IMG/VR virus record: IMGVR_UViG_3300020469_002533
Span: 1-20,714 of that record
Strand: one strand, 5' to 3'
From: a virus
DNA length: 20,714 nt
A program made the position numbers and the translations under genes. The notes below the pieces were generated by a model. The model searched no databases. It was not told where the DNA came from and saw only the letters and a program-made list of their open reading frames with translations. Shown here in pieces: positions 7,513-15,343 of this stretch (position 1 is its first letter; every line of letters begins with the position of its first letter).

Positions 7513-8595
7513 ATGAAAGCATGGCAAAAAGGATATGAATTAGATACTTTAGTTGATTGGACTAATAAGTTTGAATCATACAATAAATATTGTTTTAGTC
7601 CATTCACAAAAGCAAAAAAGAATGGTATGGCAAGTGCTTTAGATAAAGGATTATTACACGAACAGCAAGGTGTAGTTTATGAAGTAAGAACAGCAAAAGC
7701 AAAATCAAAAATTAAAATGTTTGGTGCAGGACCAGAAATTGCTGAAGTGTTACAAGGCGAACAAGTAATATCAAAGATATCTTATAGTGAAAATAATAAT
7801 GTTGAAAGTATTACTAATGTTTTGAATGAGTTTAAAGAACCTATCTGGTGTCATATATTTGAAGAAGATAAAATTTTAAAAGATTCTGTTATTAATTCAG
7901 GGTTTAGAAAGATAGGAACGAAAGTGAGTACATTTAGTGATATCGTAGGAGTTTATTATAAAGGTGAAAGAGAATTTACACCAGTACCTCAAACAGAAAA
8001 TATTAATATTCTTAAAACTAAGTTAGAGTTTGACCATAATGTTATAGATGATTTATCACAATATCTTATTGATATGAATTTAGAATATACGAATCATAAT
8101 AGTAATTATAATAAGGGTAAAGCATGGCAGGCATTATCATTATTAGGTTTTGAAAAAGACAGCACATATGTCGATAAAAAGGCAGACTTAAAGGAGGATA
8201 GACCTTTAGTTAAGACAGACCTATATGACAAGTTAGGAAGCAAAGTTGACCACTTTCTAGATAAGATACCAGGCAAGTTTGATAGAGTTCGTTTCATGAC
8301 ACTTAAACCAGGTGGGGGTGAACTTGCAAGACATACCGATCAGACAGATCCAACATGGGGTACAACCGATGGTAAAATGGTAAGATTACATATACCACTT
8401 AAAACAAATGATAAAGTTATATTTACATCTTGGGATAATAATGGTGAAAGACACATTCATAATATGAAAAAGGGTGAGTGTTGGTTTTTAGATACTAGAC
8501 GACCACACACAGCAATTAATGGTGGTGATGATATTCGTATTCACTTGGTTGCAGATGTTTGGGCAAATGATGATGTACGAAACATACTTACATAG
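7513..8595 (+). CDS. Protein with C-terminal Asp/Asn beta-hydroxylase-type 2OG-Fe(II) domain and possible GNAT-like N-terminal half
   Basis: 360 aa, preceded by a clear Shine-Dalgarno (AAGGAG, 7501-7506, six bases before the ATG). The C-terminal half has the double-stranded beta-helix oxygenase signature: R-H274-T-D276, then RRPH332TAINGG and DIR342IHLVADVW, giving the HxD...H iron triad and the 2-oxoglutarate-binding arginine. This is the aspartyl/asparaginyl beta-hydroxylase type seen in several marine phages. The N-terminal half (about 1-150) ends in KDSVINSGFRKIGTKVST, like the last helix and GF-strand of GNAT enzymes, so it may be a degenerate or divergent acetyltransferase domain. Target unknown: protein side chains, a nucleotide or a small metabolite are all possible. 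Last gene before the promoter at 8601. Confidence 0.7.
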   Translation: MKAWQKGYELDTLVDWTNKFESYNKYCFSPFTKAKKNGMASALDKGLLHEQQGVVYEVRTAKAKSKIKMFGAGPEIAEVLQGEQVISKISYSENNNVESITNVLNEFKEPIWCHIFEEDKILKDSVINSGFRKIGTKVSTFSDIVGVYYKGEREFTPVPQTENINILKTKLEFDHNVIDDLSQYLIDMNLEYTNHNSNYNKGKAWQALSLLGFEKDSTYVDKKADLKEDRPLVKTDLYDKLGSKVDHFLDKIPGKFDRVRFMTLKPGGGELARHTDQTDPTWGTTDGKMVRLHIPLKTNDKVIFTSWDNNGERHIHNMKKGECWFLDTRRPHTAINGGDDIRIHLVADVWANDDVRNILT

Positions 8596-8600
8596 TAGGC

Positions 8601-8629
8601 TGTACTTTTAGATTAATATATGATATAAT
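8601..8629 (+). promoter_or_regulatory. Extended -10 promoter of the PLP-enzyme operon, predicted leaderless
   Basis: TGATATAAT at 8621-8629 is a perfect -10 with the TG-n extension; the -35 (TGTACT, 8601-8606, 17-base spacer) is weak but is preceded by GC like the others. Predicted +1 is 8636, the A of the ATG of the PLP-enzyme gene. This supports ATG 8636 over the in-frame GTG at 8630. Confidence 0.7.
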
Positions 8630-8635
8630 GTGTTT

Positions 8636-9445
8636 ATGAGACTAGATACGCCTGTTGAGAAATATAAGTTAAACGGAAGAGATATACTTGTTAAAAGAGA
8701 TGATCTTATGGGTGATAATAATATTTTACCACCATGGGGAAAGATGGCAGGTATTGACGCCCTATTAGAAAACTTAAATCCTAAATATCCACTAATACAT
8801 TTAGCAGTAAACGGATCATGGAGTGGTTGGGCATTATCTCATTTATGTAAACAAAGGGGTATTAAATTTATCTATGCTTATCCACCATCTAAAACTTATT
8901 CTCAATTTATACTAGACAAGGCAAAACAAAATGGTTGTGAGTTTCATGAATTAAAACCTAACATGATGGCAATACTCTATAATAGAGTTAAAAAATATGC
9001 AAAAGAAAATGATATACAAATGTTGCCATATGCTTTTGACCATATTGATTATCGTAATAATTTAAAACAAAGAGCAGAGAAAGTATTTCAAGAACATTTA
9101 GTCGATCACTTAGTTATATCAGCAGGATCAGGTGTAACAAGTTCTGGTATAGTTCAAGCATATCAACCAGGTACTGATTTGTTTTCTAATTCAAATAAAC
9201 AAGCACATATTATCACAGTATCAAATATTAATACAATATATGAGAAGTATAAAAGTCATAGTATTATTTCAAGTGCTATCAATGTAGATAAAACAAAATA
9301 TGAGTTTGACAATATGATGACTGACTATGAAGTACCTTTTCCTTGTAATGGAACATGGGATAGAAAAGCATGGTGGTGGTTAGAACAAATGCAAGATCAA
9401 TTAGAGGGTGATATTATGTTTTGGAATATAGGCGGTAATATATGA
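8636..9445 (+). CDS. PLP-dependent enzyme, fold type II (ACC deaminase / D-cysteine desulfhydrase-like)
   Basis: 269 aa from ATG 8636. The N-terminal LVKRDDLMG, followed after a short insert by PWGKMAGIDAL, matches the KRDDLTG...GGNKxRKLE signature of the tryptophan-synthase-beta-like family, making K36 the PLP Schiff-base lysine. NGSWSGWALSHLC corresponds to the loop that holds the substrate carboxylate, SAGSGVTSSG (from S162) is the phosphate-cup loop, and the C-terminal FWNIGGNI corresponds to the conserved hTGG end. The enzyme is shorter than cellular relatives (about 330 aa). Likely eliminates or deaminates an amino-acid-like substrate, identity unknown. First gene of a four-gene overlapping operon ending in a DNA methyltransferase; its TGA overlaps the next ATG (ATGA). 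Confidence 0.75.
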   Translation: MRLDTPVEKYKLNGRDILVKRDDLMGDNNILPPWGKMAGIDALLENLNPKYPLIHLAVNGSWSGWALSHLCKQRGIKFIYAYPPSKTYSQFILDKAKQNGCEFHELKPNMMAILYNRVKKYAKENDIQMLPYAFDHIDYRNNLKQRAEKVFQEHLVDHLVISAGSGVTSSGIVQAYQPGTDLFSNSNKQAHIITVSNINTIYEKYKSHSIISSAINVDKTKYEFDNMMTDYEVPFPCNGTWDRKAWWWLEQMQDQLEGDIMFWNIGGNI

Positions 9446-10422
9446 AAATCTGTTTTGCAAGTTTAAGAAAGAAAGTAAACTATACCGATGTATTAGAATA
9501 TGGTATGGATGTATTCTATGAGAGTTTTAGATATTATAAAGACAACAATAAACAACACGAATACTCTTATTATAACTTTGCATGGGGTAGTAAAGGTGCA
9601 GAAAGAAATTCTGATGTAATAAAGAATGCTGATGTCATTGTCTTTCCTGCTGTACAAGAATTTATTTACTTTGCGAATGCTATGCATCCTAGAGATGTTG
9701 AAAAATCTCAAAGTATGATAAGAGAAACATATGAATATCTAAACAACAAAGATATTATTTTACTTACACAAGATAGGGGTGTTGACGAAAGTATGGTTAT
9801 GAAATATACTTTTGAAAAGCAAGTTAAACCAAAATCATTTAAGGTAATAGATGAAATGGATTTTACAATGTGTTTGCAAGGATTAAAATATCATTTTATT
9901 AAAAACTATTTTAGATTTGAAACAGATAAACAAACTGATTTTGTTTATTGGGGATCTGATAAAAGTAAAGTTGCTGGAGGCGAGAAGTCTGGCGATAGTA
10001 GGTTGAATATTATTAAATCAATAAGAAAAAATAAAGAAATAAGTTCTACTATTATAGGTAGATGGCCGTTTGAAGTAGAAAAGAAATGGATACCATTAAA
10101 AGAAACTTTAGGATATCTAGATAAGAGTTATAGTACATTATGTTTTAATTGGATAGATCAAACTGCCGTAACTGGTAGATATCATGAGGCATTGGCGTGT
10201 GATGTCTTTCCGTTTGTTTGGAAAGATTACGATACCAATAACATACTAGTTTCAGATAAATTTCAAAGGTGCTTTACAATTGATGAATTTTATGATAAGA
10301 TTAAGTATATTAAAGATGGTAATATGTTAAACAAAATTAAAAGTGATTTTATAGATAGGTTGCCTAGTGAACAAGAATATTATAAAGAATTTGAAACGGT
10401 ATTTAATAAATGTCTAAAATAA
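9442..10422 (+). CDS. Possible glycosyltransferase-like protein
   Basis: 326 aa. No firm family. The C-terminal third has TGRYHEALACDVFPFV (from T244) followed by DKFQRCFTIDEFYDKIKYI, resembling the sugar-nucleotide-binding end of GT-B glycosyltransferases, where an R-x-x-E-A-L-A helix precedes G/D-x-x-P-hydrophobic. The N-terminal half has alternating strands and helices (VIKNADVIVFPAVQEFIYFA) consistent with a Rossmann-like domain. In context a role in decorating DNA bases or a small molecule is possible, but that is inference. Coupled to both neighbours: ATGA with the PLP enzyme and a 13-base overlap with the dehydrogenase. Confidence 0.45.
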   Translation: MKICFASLRKKVNYTDVLEYGMDVFYESFRYYKDNNKQHEYSYYNFAWGSKGAERNSDVIKNADVIVFPAVQEFIYFANAMHPRDVEKSQSMIRETYEYLNNKDIILLTQDRGVDESMVMKYTFEKQVKPKSFKVIDEMDFTMCLQGLKYHFIKNYFRFETDKQTDFVYWGSDKSKVAGGEKSGDSRLNIIKSIRKNKEISSTIIGRWPFEVEKKWIPLKETLGYLDKSYSTLCFNWIDQTAVTGRYHEALACDVFPFVWKDYDTNNILVSDKFQRCFTIDEFYDKIKYIKDGNMLNKIKSDFIDRLPSEQEYYKEFETVFNKCLK

Positions 10423-11216
10423 TAGTTAAAGATAAAAAAGATATGCAATGGAGACCTGATTCTTTTCTTCAAAATGAAGATTGGGATTTACATGGTCAGT
10501 ACGATAGTTTAGATTTTGTTGATCCAGAGATAGAAGTTTTATCAGTTCAGTTTACAAAAGTAGGTGAAAAGACTTATAAGGCTATGCCTAATCTTAAATG
10601 GATTGTAGTAAGAACACATGGTTTCGATAATATTAATCTATCAGAGTGTGAGAAAAGAGGCATAGGTGTTGCAACAACTAAACCATTTACACAATCAACT
10701 GCTGATTGGATAAAAGATAAGATAGATGAAAACGATAAAGTATTGTTTATGGGATATGGTGCGATTGCAAAAAGTGTTGATGATCCACTACCGAATATTA
10801 TAGATAGAAAAACTACAAAAGAAATTTTACTTAAAAAAGTTAAAGAAGTAAATTGTTTAATTGTTTCAATAACACCAGAAGGCAACGATAACTATATTAA
10901 TGATGAAATACTAAAAAACTTTAAAGGTAAAATTATATCAGTAAGTAGGGCTAATGTAATAGACAACAATGCTTTATTAAATAATCTAGATAATATTACT
11001 CATGCTTATGTTGATACATTAGATAGTACACATAGAGAAACACTATTAGAATCTGGTAAAGTTTCATATACAAAACACACAGCGTGGTCGCATGGATTTA
11101 CTTATGAAAATAATAAAGATTACTATAATACATTACATAAAAGACTTATAGATTGTTTACATAATAATATAGACTTTAAACCAATATTACCTAGACAAGA
11201 AAGGATTACATTTTGA
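10410..11216 (+). CDS. Shortened D-2-hydroxyacid dehydrogenase-like protein
   Basis: 268 aa, against about 310-330 for the family. The N-terminal catalytic-domain hallmark is clear: LKWIVVRTHGFDNINLSECE then RGIGVATTKPFTQSTADW. The Rossmann nucleotide loop is GYGAIAKSV (G115-x-G117), followed by IIDRKT at the end of beta-2, where Asp would favour NAD. NCLIVSITPEGNDNYINDE and GKIISVSRANVIDNNALL with R180 match the substrate-binding arginine block, and H223 in KHTAWSHGF fits the catalytic histidine. Several tens of residues of the linker and Rossmann helices are missing, so it may be a minimal active form or a binding protein. Third gene of the operon; its stop is inside the TTG start region of the methyltransferase. 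Confidence 0.7.
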   Translation: MSKIIVKDKKDMQWRPDSFLQNEDWDLHGQYDSLDFVDPEIEVLSVQFTKVGEKTYKAMPNLKWIVVRTHGFDNINLSECEKRGIGVATTKPFTQSTADWIKDKIDENDKVLFMGYGAIAKSVDDPLPNIIDRKTTKEILLKKVKEVNCLIVSITPEGNDNYINDEILKNFKGKIISVSRANVIDNNALLNNLDNITHAYVDTLDSTHRETLLESGKVSYTKHTAWSHGFTYENNKDYYNTLHKRLIDCLHNNIDFKPILPRQERITF

Positions 11217-12292
11217 CCGATATATTACAAGAAGTTCATGATAGTTGGAAGACTAAAGGTTTTCCTTATTACCCAACAAACAAAGAATGGCGAAATGAGA
11301 TATTTAATCAACTAGTAAACTTTAGGCGAGACACACTTATTGATAGAAAGAATAAAATTATAGGTCAGTCAGCACATGGTCTTAATCTTGCATGGTCGTA
11401 CATGGAACACGCATGGGGTATTAAGTGTGGTAAGATGAAAACACCTATCGAGATATGGGATGATGAAGAACATCTTAAAAAAGGTTTAAATAAAATACTA
11501 TCAGGCACATTCTTTAAAAAGAAACCTGCTCATGATATTACAGATTCAGATATGCGTTCTATGTTAAGACGATATAGTGGCACTCAAATGGTTTCTAATT
11601 TTAGACCTACAGCAGCTGCAGCGTTATATGATGTATTTGTAGATAAAGATAGTCCACTTGAAGGTACTGCTGCAGGTACAGTATGGGATCCATCTATGGG
11701 TTATGGTGGTCGATTACTTGGTGCAATATCAGCGGGTGTAAACTATATCGGTACTGACCCATGTATTCCTACTTATGAAGGTCTACAAGGTATATTAAAA
11801 GATTATGGTAATACTCATAATACATATAACTTACATAGACAAGGTAGTGAGACATTTATACCAGAAGATGAAAGTCTAGATTTTGTGTTTACAAGTCCAC
11901 CTTACTTTGGTTGGGAAGCATATGGCGATGAACCAGAACAATCTAGTATTAAGTTTAGTACATCTGACATATGGAAAGAGAAGTTTCTAAAACAAACTAT
12001 TGCCAATGCATATAAAGGTCTTAAAACTGGTAAGTATCTTGCTCTTAATGTTGCGAATACAAAACAGTACAAGACATTCGAAGAAGATACTGTAGCCCTC
12101 TCTAAATCAGTAGGATTCGAACATACAGACACATGGTGGCTATCTTTGAGTACTCAACAAGGGGGATCTGCTATATCAACACTAGACGGCAATACTACTG
12201 AAATGAAACAAAAACAACAATATTTGGGCGAATATCAAAGACCTGACATATCAGGCCGTAAATTTGAACCGACTTTTATCTTTAAAAAGTAG
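11213..12292 (+). CDS. DNA amino-methyltransferase (N6-adenine or N4-cytosine)
   Basis: 359 aa SAM-dependent methyltransferase. Motif I-like DPSMGYGGRLLGA starts at D159 and motif IV is TSPPY at 227-231, the catalytic (S/D/N)PP(Y/F) of exocyclic-amino DNA methylases; order I then IV. SPPY alone cannot tell N6-adenine from N4-cytosine. An N-terminal about 130-residue region (SGTQMVSNFRPTAA and upstream) may recognise the target. The start is a TTG: a good Shine-Dalgarno AAGGA (11201-11205) lies 7 bases upstream, and TTGA overlaps the previous stop, as elsewhere in this operon. Could protect the genome from host restriction or accompany base modification. The gene is followed by a hairpin at 12337. 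Confidence 0.82.
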   Translation: MTDILQEVHDSWKTKGFPYYPTNKEWRNEIFNQLVNFRRDTLIDRKNKIIGQSAHGLNLAWSYMEHAWGIKCGKMKTPIEIWDDEEHLKKGLNKILSGTFFKKKPAHDITDSDMRSMLRRYSGTQMVSNFRPTAAAALYDVFVDKDSPLEGTAAGTVWDPSMGYGGRLLGAISAGVNYIGTDPCIPTYEGLQGILKDYGNTHNTYNLHRQGSETFIPEDESLDFVFTSPPYFGWEAYGDEPEQSSIKFSTSDIWKEKFLKQTIANAYKGLKTGKYLALNVANTKQYKTFEEDTVALSKSVGFEHTDTWWLSLSTQQGGSAISTLDGNTTEMKQKQQYLGEYQRPDISGRKFEPTFIFKK

Positions 12293-12336
12293 AACAAAAC
12301 ACGAACAAATCTAACTGCGTCATTCTGACAGCAGTA

Positions 12337-12357
12337 AACCCTTGAAAAATAAGGGTT
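12337..12357 (+). terminator. Hairpin ending the 8636-12292 operon
   Basis: AACCCTT-GAAAAAT-AAGGGTT is a perfect 7-bp stem with a 7-nt loop, followed by AAATTATTTT. It lies 45 bases after the methyltransferase stop and just before the duplicated promoter, as expected for a terminator, although the U-run is broken. Confidence 0.55.
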
Positions 12358-12387
12358 AAATTATTTTAAAAAAAATGGTAATAATGC

Positions 12388-12416
12388 TTGACTTTCATGC
12401 CGATTGGTGATAGCAT
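12388..12416 (+). promoter_or_regulatory. Upstream promoter copy of the duplicated pair
   Basis: TTGACT (12388-12393), 17-base spacer, TAGCAT (12411-12416) with TGA directly before it as an extended -10. Predicted +1 is 12423, the A of an ATG opening a 21-codon reading frame. Confidence 0.65.
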
Positions 12417-12422
12417 ATAGTT

Positions 12423-12488
12423 ATGTTAGAAAAATCATTGAAAAATAAGACTTATTTTATTTTCAAAAAAAACGGTATTAGTGCTTGA
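12423..12488 (+). CDS. Possible 21-codon leader peptide or duplicated gene start
   Basis: A 21-codon frame starting MLEKSLKNKTYF, rich in lysine, whose TGA stop lies inside the -35 of the next promoter. Its ATG coincides with the predicted start of transcription from the upstream promoter. Its first bases resemble the start of the VWA gene after copy 2 (ATG then A-rich with a second ATG-like triplet), so it may be a remnant of the duplication rather than a functional peptide. Confidence 0.25.
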   Translation: MLEKSLKNKTYFIFKKNGISA

Positions 12489-12513
12489 CATTACTACCGA
12501 TTGATGATAGCAT
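12485..12513 (+). promoter_or_regulatory. Promoter of the zincin/VWA gene
   Basis: Consensus TTGACA (12485-12490), 17-base spacer, TAGCAT (12508-12513) preceded by TGA. Predicted +1 about 12520, leaving a leader of only about 5 bases before ATG 12525 and no Shine-Dalgarno. Confidence 0.7.
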
Positions 12514-12524
12514 AGCACTATATT

Positions 12525-14936
12525 ATGAAAAACATGAAAACAAATAAAATTAACAATCAGGCAAAATCTTATCTTGCAAAATTACTTGCTACTGAAAATA
12601 TATCAGTAGAACACAAAAAAGTACAGACTGCTTATTTTGATGTAAAATCTAGATTACTTGTTTTACCTATATGGAAAAACATGAATGAAGATATTACAGA
12701 CCTATTAATATCTCACGAAGTTGGTCATGCATTATTTACACCATCATCAGGATGGCAAGACGCTGTTGTTGAGAAAAAGATTCCAAAGTCATTCTTAAAT
12801 GTTATTGAGGATGCTCGTATCGAAAAACTAATCAAAAGAAAATATCCTGGTTTATCACAATCATTTATCAGAGGCTATAGAGACCTAATCAATAATGATT
12901 TCTTTGGCACTAAAGATAAAGACCTTGACGATATGCTTCTTATTGATAGATTAAATATTCATTTTAAATCTTCTCATGTAGAATCTCCTATCACATTTAC
13001 TGATGAATATGAAAATGATGTAGTTTCTAGAATGAATAAATTAGAAACTTTTGATGATGTGATTAATCTTGCTGAAGAATTATCAGAATATTGTAAAGAC
13101 GAAGCCGAACAAAAAGAACAAGAGATGGAATCTGAAACTGCTAGTGATAATGATTATGACGGCGAAGATGATGATGATATGAGAGACGGTGAAAGTCAAT
13201 CTCAACCAGATAATAATGAAGAAGATGATGAAGAAGAAAATACAGGTTCTAAAAATTCTGAAGATGAGGGTGAAGATGATACCAAAGATAGTGAAGAAGA
13301 ACAAAAAGATCCTATCAATAGAGACGAACCTTCTAGTGGTCAACAATCTGATACAGACCTACAAGGTGAACCTGCAAAACCTGCTGAGATACCTGAAGAA
13401 GTATCTGCCGAAACAGATAAATCTTGGGAAAACAAAAAAGAAAATTTATTAGATCCTAAATCTAAAAACAATGAGTATATCAATATTCATAATTACAAAA
13501 ATGTCAACGATTATATTGTTGATTATAAAACTGTACTAAAAGATTTTGATTTAAAATTTAGACAACCTTATAAAGAAGAAACTAAAAGTCTATCAACGCA
13601 AAATGCTATATCTAAAATGATTTCTAATTTCAGACAGTTCAATAAAGACCAATCTAAAAAAGTTAGTTATATGGTCAAAGAATATGAGATGAAAAAGGCT
13701 GCCTCTGCTTACTCTAGAACTCAACAAGACAAATCAGGTATTGTTGACCCACTTAAATTACACAGTTACAAATACAATGATGATATCTTTAAAAGAATGG
13801 CAGTTACACCTGATGGTAAAAATCACGGTATGATGATGTTTATAGACTGGTCAGGTAGTATGCATGATAAGATTACACCTACAATACATCAATTAATGAA
13901 TTTAACTATGTTTTGTCAAAAAGTAAATATACCTTTTGAAGTATATGCTTTTAGTAATGATGGTCGTGCCTACAGAGATGATACTAGAAAAGATAAAAAA
14001 TCTCCTAGTTATCAAGACGGCGATATTACAGTTGATGAAAGAATGTCTTTATTAAACTTTGTATCTTCTAGAATGAATGCTAAAGAATATGAGAAAGGTA
14101 TGATTAACTTATTCATGCTTTCTGAAAAGTATAATCAAAAATATAATTTTAATGGTATGTCTAGAAGAAAAGTATACGATTTACCTGCCGAAGAATATAA
14201 CAAAATACTAGAAGAAAGTAATTATATAAATGATTTACCACGAGAACCTCAAGGTTACCATATGTGTTCTACTCCACTAAATGATTGTATCATGGCTGCG
14301 ATGCCGATGGTTAATGCTTTCAGAAAAAGATATGCTATTGATAAAATGAATACAATTTTTTTAACTGACGGTAGTAGTGATGGTAATGATAGAATTGTTA
14401 TCATGAATCCTAGTAAAGAAGAAACACAAAAAAGACATTTACATAAACAAGAAGGTGGTTATTATATTGGTTACGCTTCTTATAACAGTAATCTAGTATT
14501 AAGAGATACTAAAACTAAAAAAGAATATAATGATATTGGTCGTAGAAATATGACTGATGGTTTACTAGACGCTTTAAGAGAACGAACTGGCACTAAAGTA
14601 TTAGGTTTCTATATTTCAAGTGGCAAACAAGTTGATCGTTACACTATGGATACCTACTTTCCTACATATTCATATGATGGTAAAGAAAAAGTTTTTGATA
14701 GAAAAAAAGTAATGGCAGAGTTTAGAAAAAACAAATGTTTAGTTGTTAAACACAATACTGCTTATGATGAATTTTATCTCCTTGCTGGGGGTGAATTGCA
14801 GATATCTGATGGTCAAATGGCGACACCATCAGAGAATGCTAAAAAGAGTGAAATAAAAAGATTATTCACATCTAATCTAAAATCAAATAGAGATAGTCGA
14901 ATAGTCTTAAATAAATTTATTTCGCAAGTCGCTTAA
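12525..14936 (+). CDS. Zincin plus VWA-domain protein (CobT-like), phage type
   Basis: 803 aa, the largest gene here. The N-terminal domain carries a zinc-protease HEVGHALF motif (H64-E65-x-x-H68) and, about 30 residues on, NVIEDARIEKLIKRKYPG, which could supply the third metal ligand. Residues about 190-300 are a very acidic, low-complexity linker rich in Asp, Glu, Ser and Gln. The C-terminal half is a von Willebrand A domain: MIDAS motif DWSGSM (D441-x-S443-x-S445), then CSTPLNDC (MIDAS Thr) and FLTDGSSDG (MIDAS Asp). This arrangement is like CobT/VWA partners of MoxR- or CobS-type AAA+ ATPases, and such an ATPase is encoded two genes downstream. The pair may remodel or cleave a protein target; true cobaltochelatase activity is unlikely as no third subunit is seen. 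Confidence 0.78.
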   Translation: MKNMKTNKINNQAKSYLAKLLATENISVEHKKVQTAYFDVKSRLLVLPIWKNMNEDITDLLISHEVGHALFTPSSGWQDAVVEKKIPKSFLNVIEDARIEKLIKRKYPGLSQSFIRGYRDLINNDFFGTKDKDLDDMLLIDRLNIHFKSSHVESPITFTDEYENDVVSRMNKLETFDDVINLAEELSEYCKDEAEQKEQEMESETASDNDYDGEDDDDMRDGESQSQPDNNEEDDEEENTGSKNSEDEGEDDTKDSEEEQKDPINRDEPSSGQQSDTDLQGEPAKPAEIPEEVSAETDKSWENKKENLLDPKSKNNEYINIHNYKNVNDYIVDYKTVLKDFDLKFRQPYKEETKSLSTQNAISKMISNFRQFNKDQSKKVSYMVKEYEMKKAASAYSRTQQDKSGIVDPLKLHSYKYNDDIFKRMAVTPDGKNHGMMMFIDWSGSMHDKITPTIHQLMNLTMFCQKVNIPFEVYAFSNDGRAYRDDTRKDKKSPSYQDGDITVDERMSLLNFVSSRMNAKEYEKGMINLFMLSEKYNQKYNFNGMSRRKVYDLPAEEYNKILEESNYINDLPREPQGYHMCSTPLNDCIMAAMPMVNAFRKRYAIDKMNTIFLTDGSSDGNDRIVIMNPSKEETQKRHLHKQEGGYYIGYASYNSNLVLRDTKTKKEYNDIGRRNMTDGLLDALRERTGTKVLGFYISSGKQVDRYTMDTYFPTYSYDGKEKVFDRKKVMAEFRKNKCLVVKHNTAYDEFYLLAGGELQISDGQMATPSENAKKSEIKRLFTSNLKSNRDSRIVLNKFISQVA

Positions 14937-14955
14937 TTGAAAGGAACTTTATATT

Positions 14956-15198
14956 ATGAAAAATATAACTGACACTCAAAAAAACTTTGTATCAACAGCC
15001 AAAGAAATGTTTGGCGAAAGTACAACTGAGGTGAGCCGTCAAGATGTTATTAAGATGATTAATGACAAAGGCATTAAGTATCCTGTATGGTTACTTAAAT
15101 CACCTACATACAGAATCGGAAGAGGTAAATATTCTTTACCTACTTTTGAAGAAAGTATTGCTCAAGTTCAGACTACTACCGAATCTGATAGTGAGTAA
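14956..15198 (+). CDS. Small protein matching the N-terminal domain of the CobS-like ATPase
   Basis: 80 aa, Shine-Dalgarno GAAAGGA about 10 bases before the ATG. It aligns along most of its length with the first about 60 residues of the ATPase at 15383: here EVSRQDVIKMINDKGIKYP then WLLKSPTYRIGRGKYSLP; there NVSRSEINELVDNGTIKNP then WLKSNQYKVDRGVYALP. The shared pattern (helix, SRxxI helix, P-x-WL, then R-G-x-Y-x-LP hairpin) looks like a small winged-helix-type domain. It probably arose by duplication and may compete with or adapt the ATPase's N-domain for substrates or for the VWA partner (inference). Confidence 0.65.
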   Translation: MKNITDTQKNFVSTAKEMFGESTTEVSRQDVIKMINDKGIKYPVWLLKSPTYRIGRGKYSLPTFEESIAQVQTTTESDSE

Positions 15199-15211
15199 AC
15201 AAAAAAATCAA

Positions 15212-15238
15212 AATATGGGGGTATTTTTCCCCCATATT
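15212..15238 (+). terminator. Strong perfect hairpin after the small winged-helix-like gene
   Basis: AATATGGGGG-TATTTTT-CCCCCATATT: a 10-bp perfect stem with a 7-nt loop, 14 bases after the stop codon. On the + strand it is followed by GACAAAAAAG with no U-run; on the - strand by a T-rich run. It may terminate, or act as a 3' stabiliser of the VWA-containing transcript. Confidence 0.6.
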
Positions 15239-15314
15239 GACAAAAAAGAACAAAGTAAGAACAAAATAATTGAAAAAAGCGCAGAAAACAAGGGAAATAA
15301 AATTGGTTATATGC

Positions 15315-15343
15315 TTGACTTTATTATCAATTCATGATAGCAT
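15315..15343 (+). promoter_or_regulatory. Promoter of the CobS-like gene, third copy of the GCTTGAC/TAGCAT type
   Basis: GC-TTGACT (15315-15320), 17-base spacer, TAGCAT (15338-15343) preceded by TGA and followed by AGCACYAT as in the promoter at 12485. Predicted +1 about 15350, giving a 33-base leader with Shine-Dalgarno AAAGGA. Confidence 0.75.

Larger units (their letters stand above)
12342..12527 (+). repeat. Tandem direct duplication of a promoter-containing unit
   Basis: Copy 1 runs from about 12342 to the ATG at 12423, copy 2 from about 12438 to the ATG at 12525, offset 96-97 bases. Shared blocks in order: TTGAAAAATAAG, an A-run, GGTA, GCTTGAC, CCGATTG, TGATAGCATA, then ATG. Copies differ by scattered substitutions and small indels, so the event is not recent. 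Each copy holds a hairpin-forming segment followed by a full promoter and a start codon. It fills most of the 232-base gap between the methyltransferase and the VWA gene. Confidence 0.8.

Noticed and set aside
10574-10885. 103-codon minus-strand frame
   Set aside because: Lies wholly opposite the dehydrogenase gene, which has clear family motifs; every supported gene is on the + strand.
13083-13346. 87-codon minus-strand frame rich in Phe and Ile
   Set aside because: It is the mirror of the acidic GAT/GAA-rich linker of the VWA gene; no start signal or family resemblance.
13189-13452. Lysine-rich + strand frame inside the VWA gene
   Set aside because: Out-of-frame reading of the same acidic repeats; no Shine-Dalgarno and composition typical of a shadow frame.
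15062-15337. 91-codon frame overlapping the end of the small winged-helix-like gene
   Set aside because: It runs through the strong hairpin and the next promoter, has no ribosome site, and the in-phase gene at 14956 has clear homology to the ATPase N-domain.
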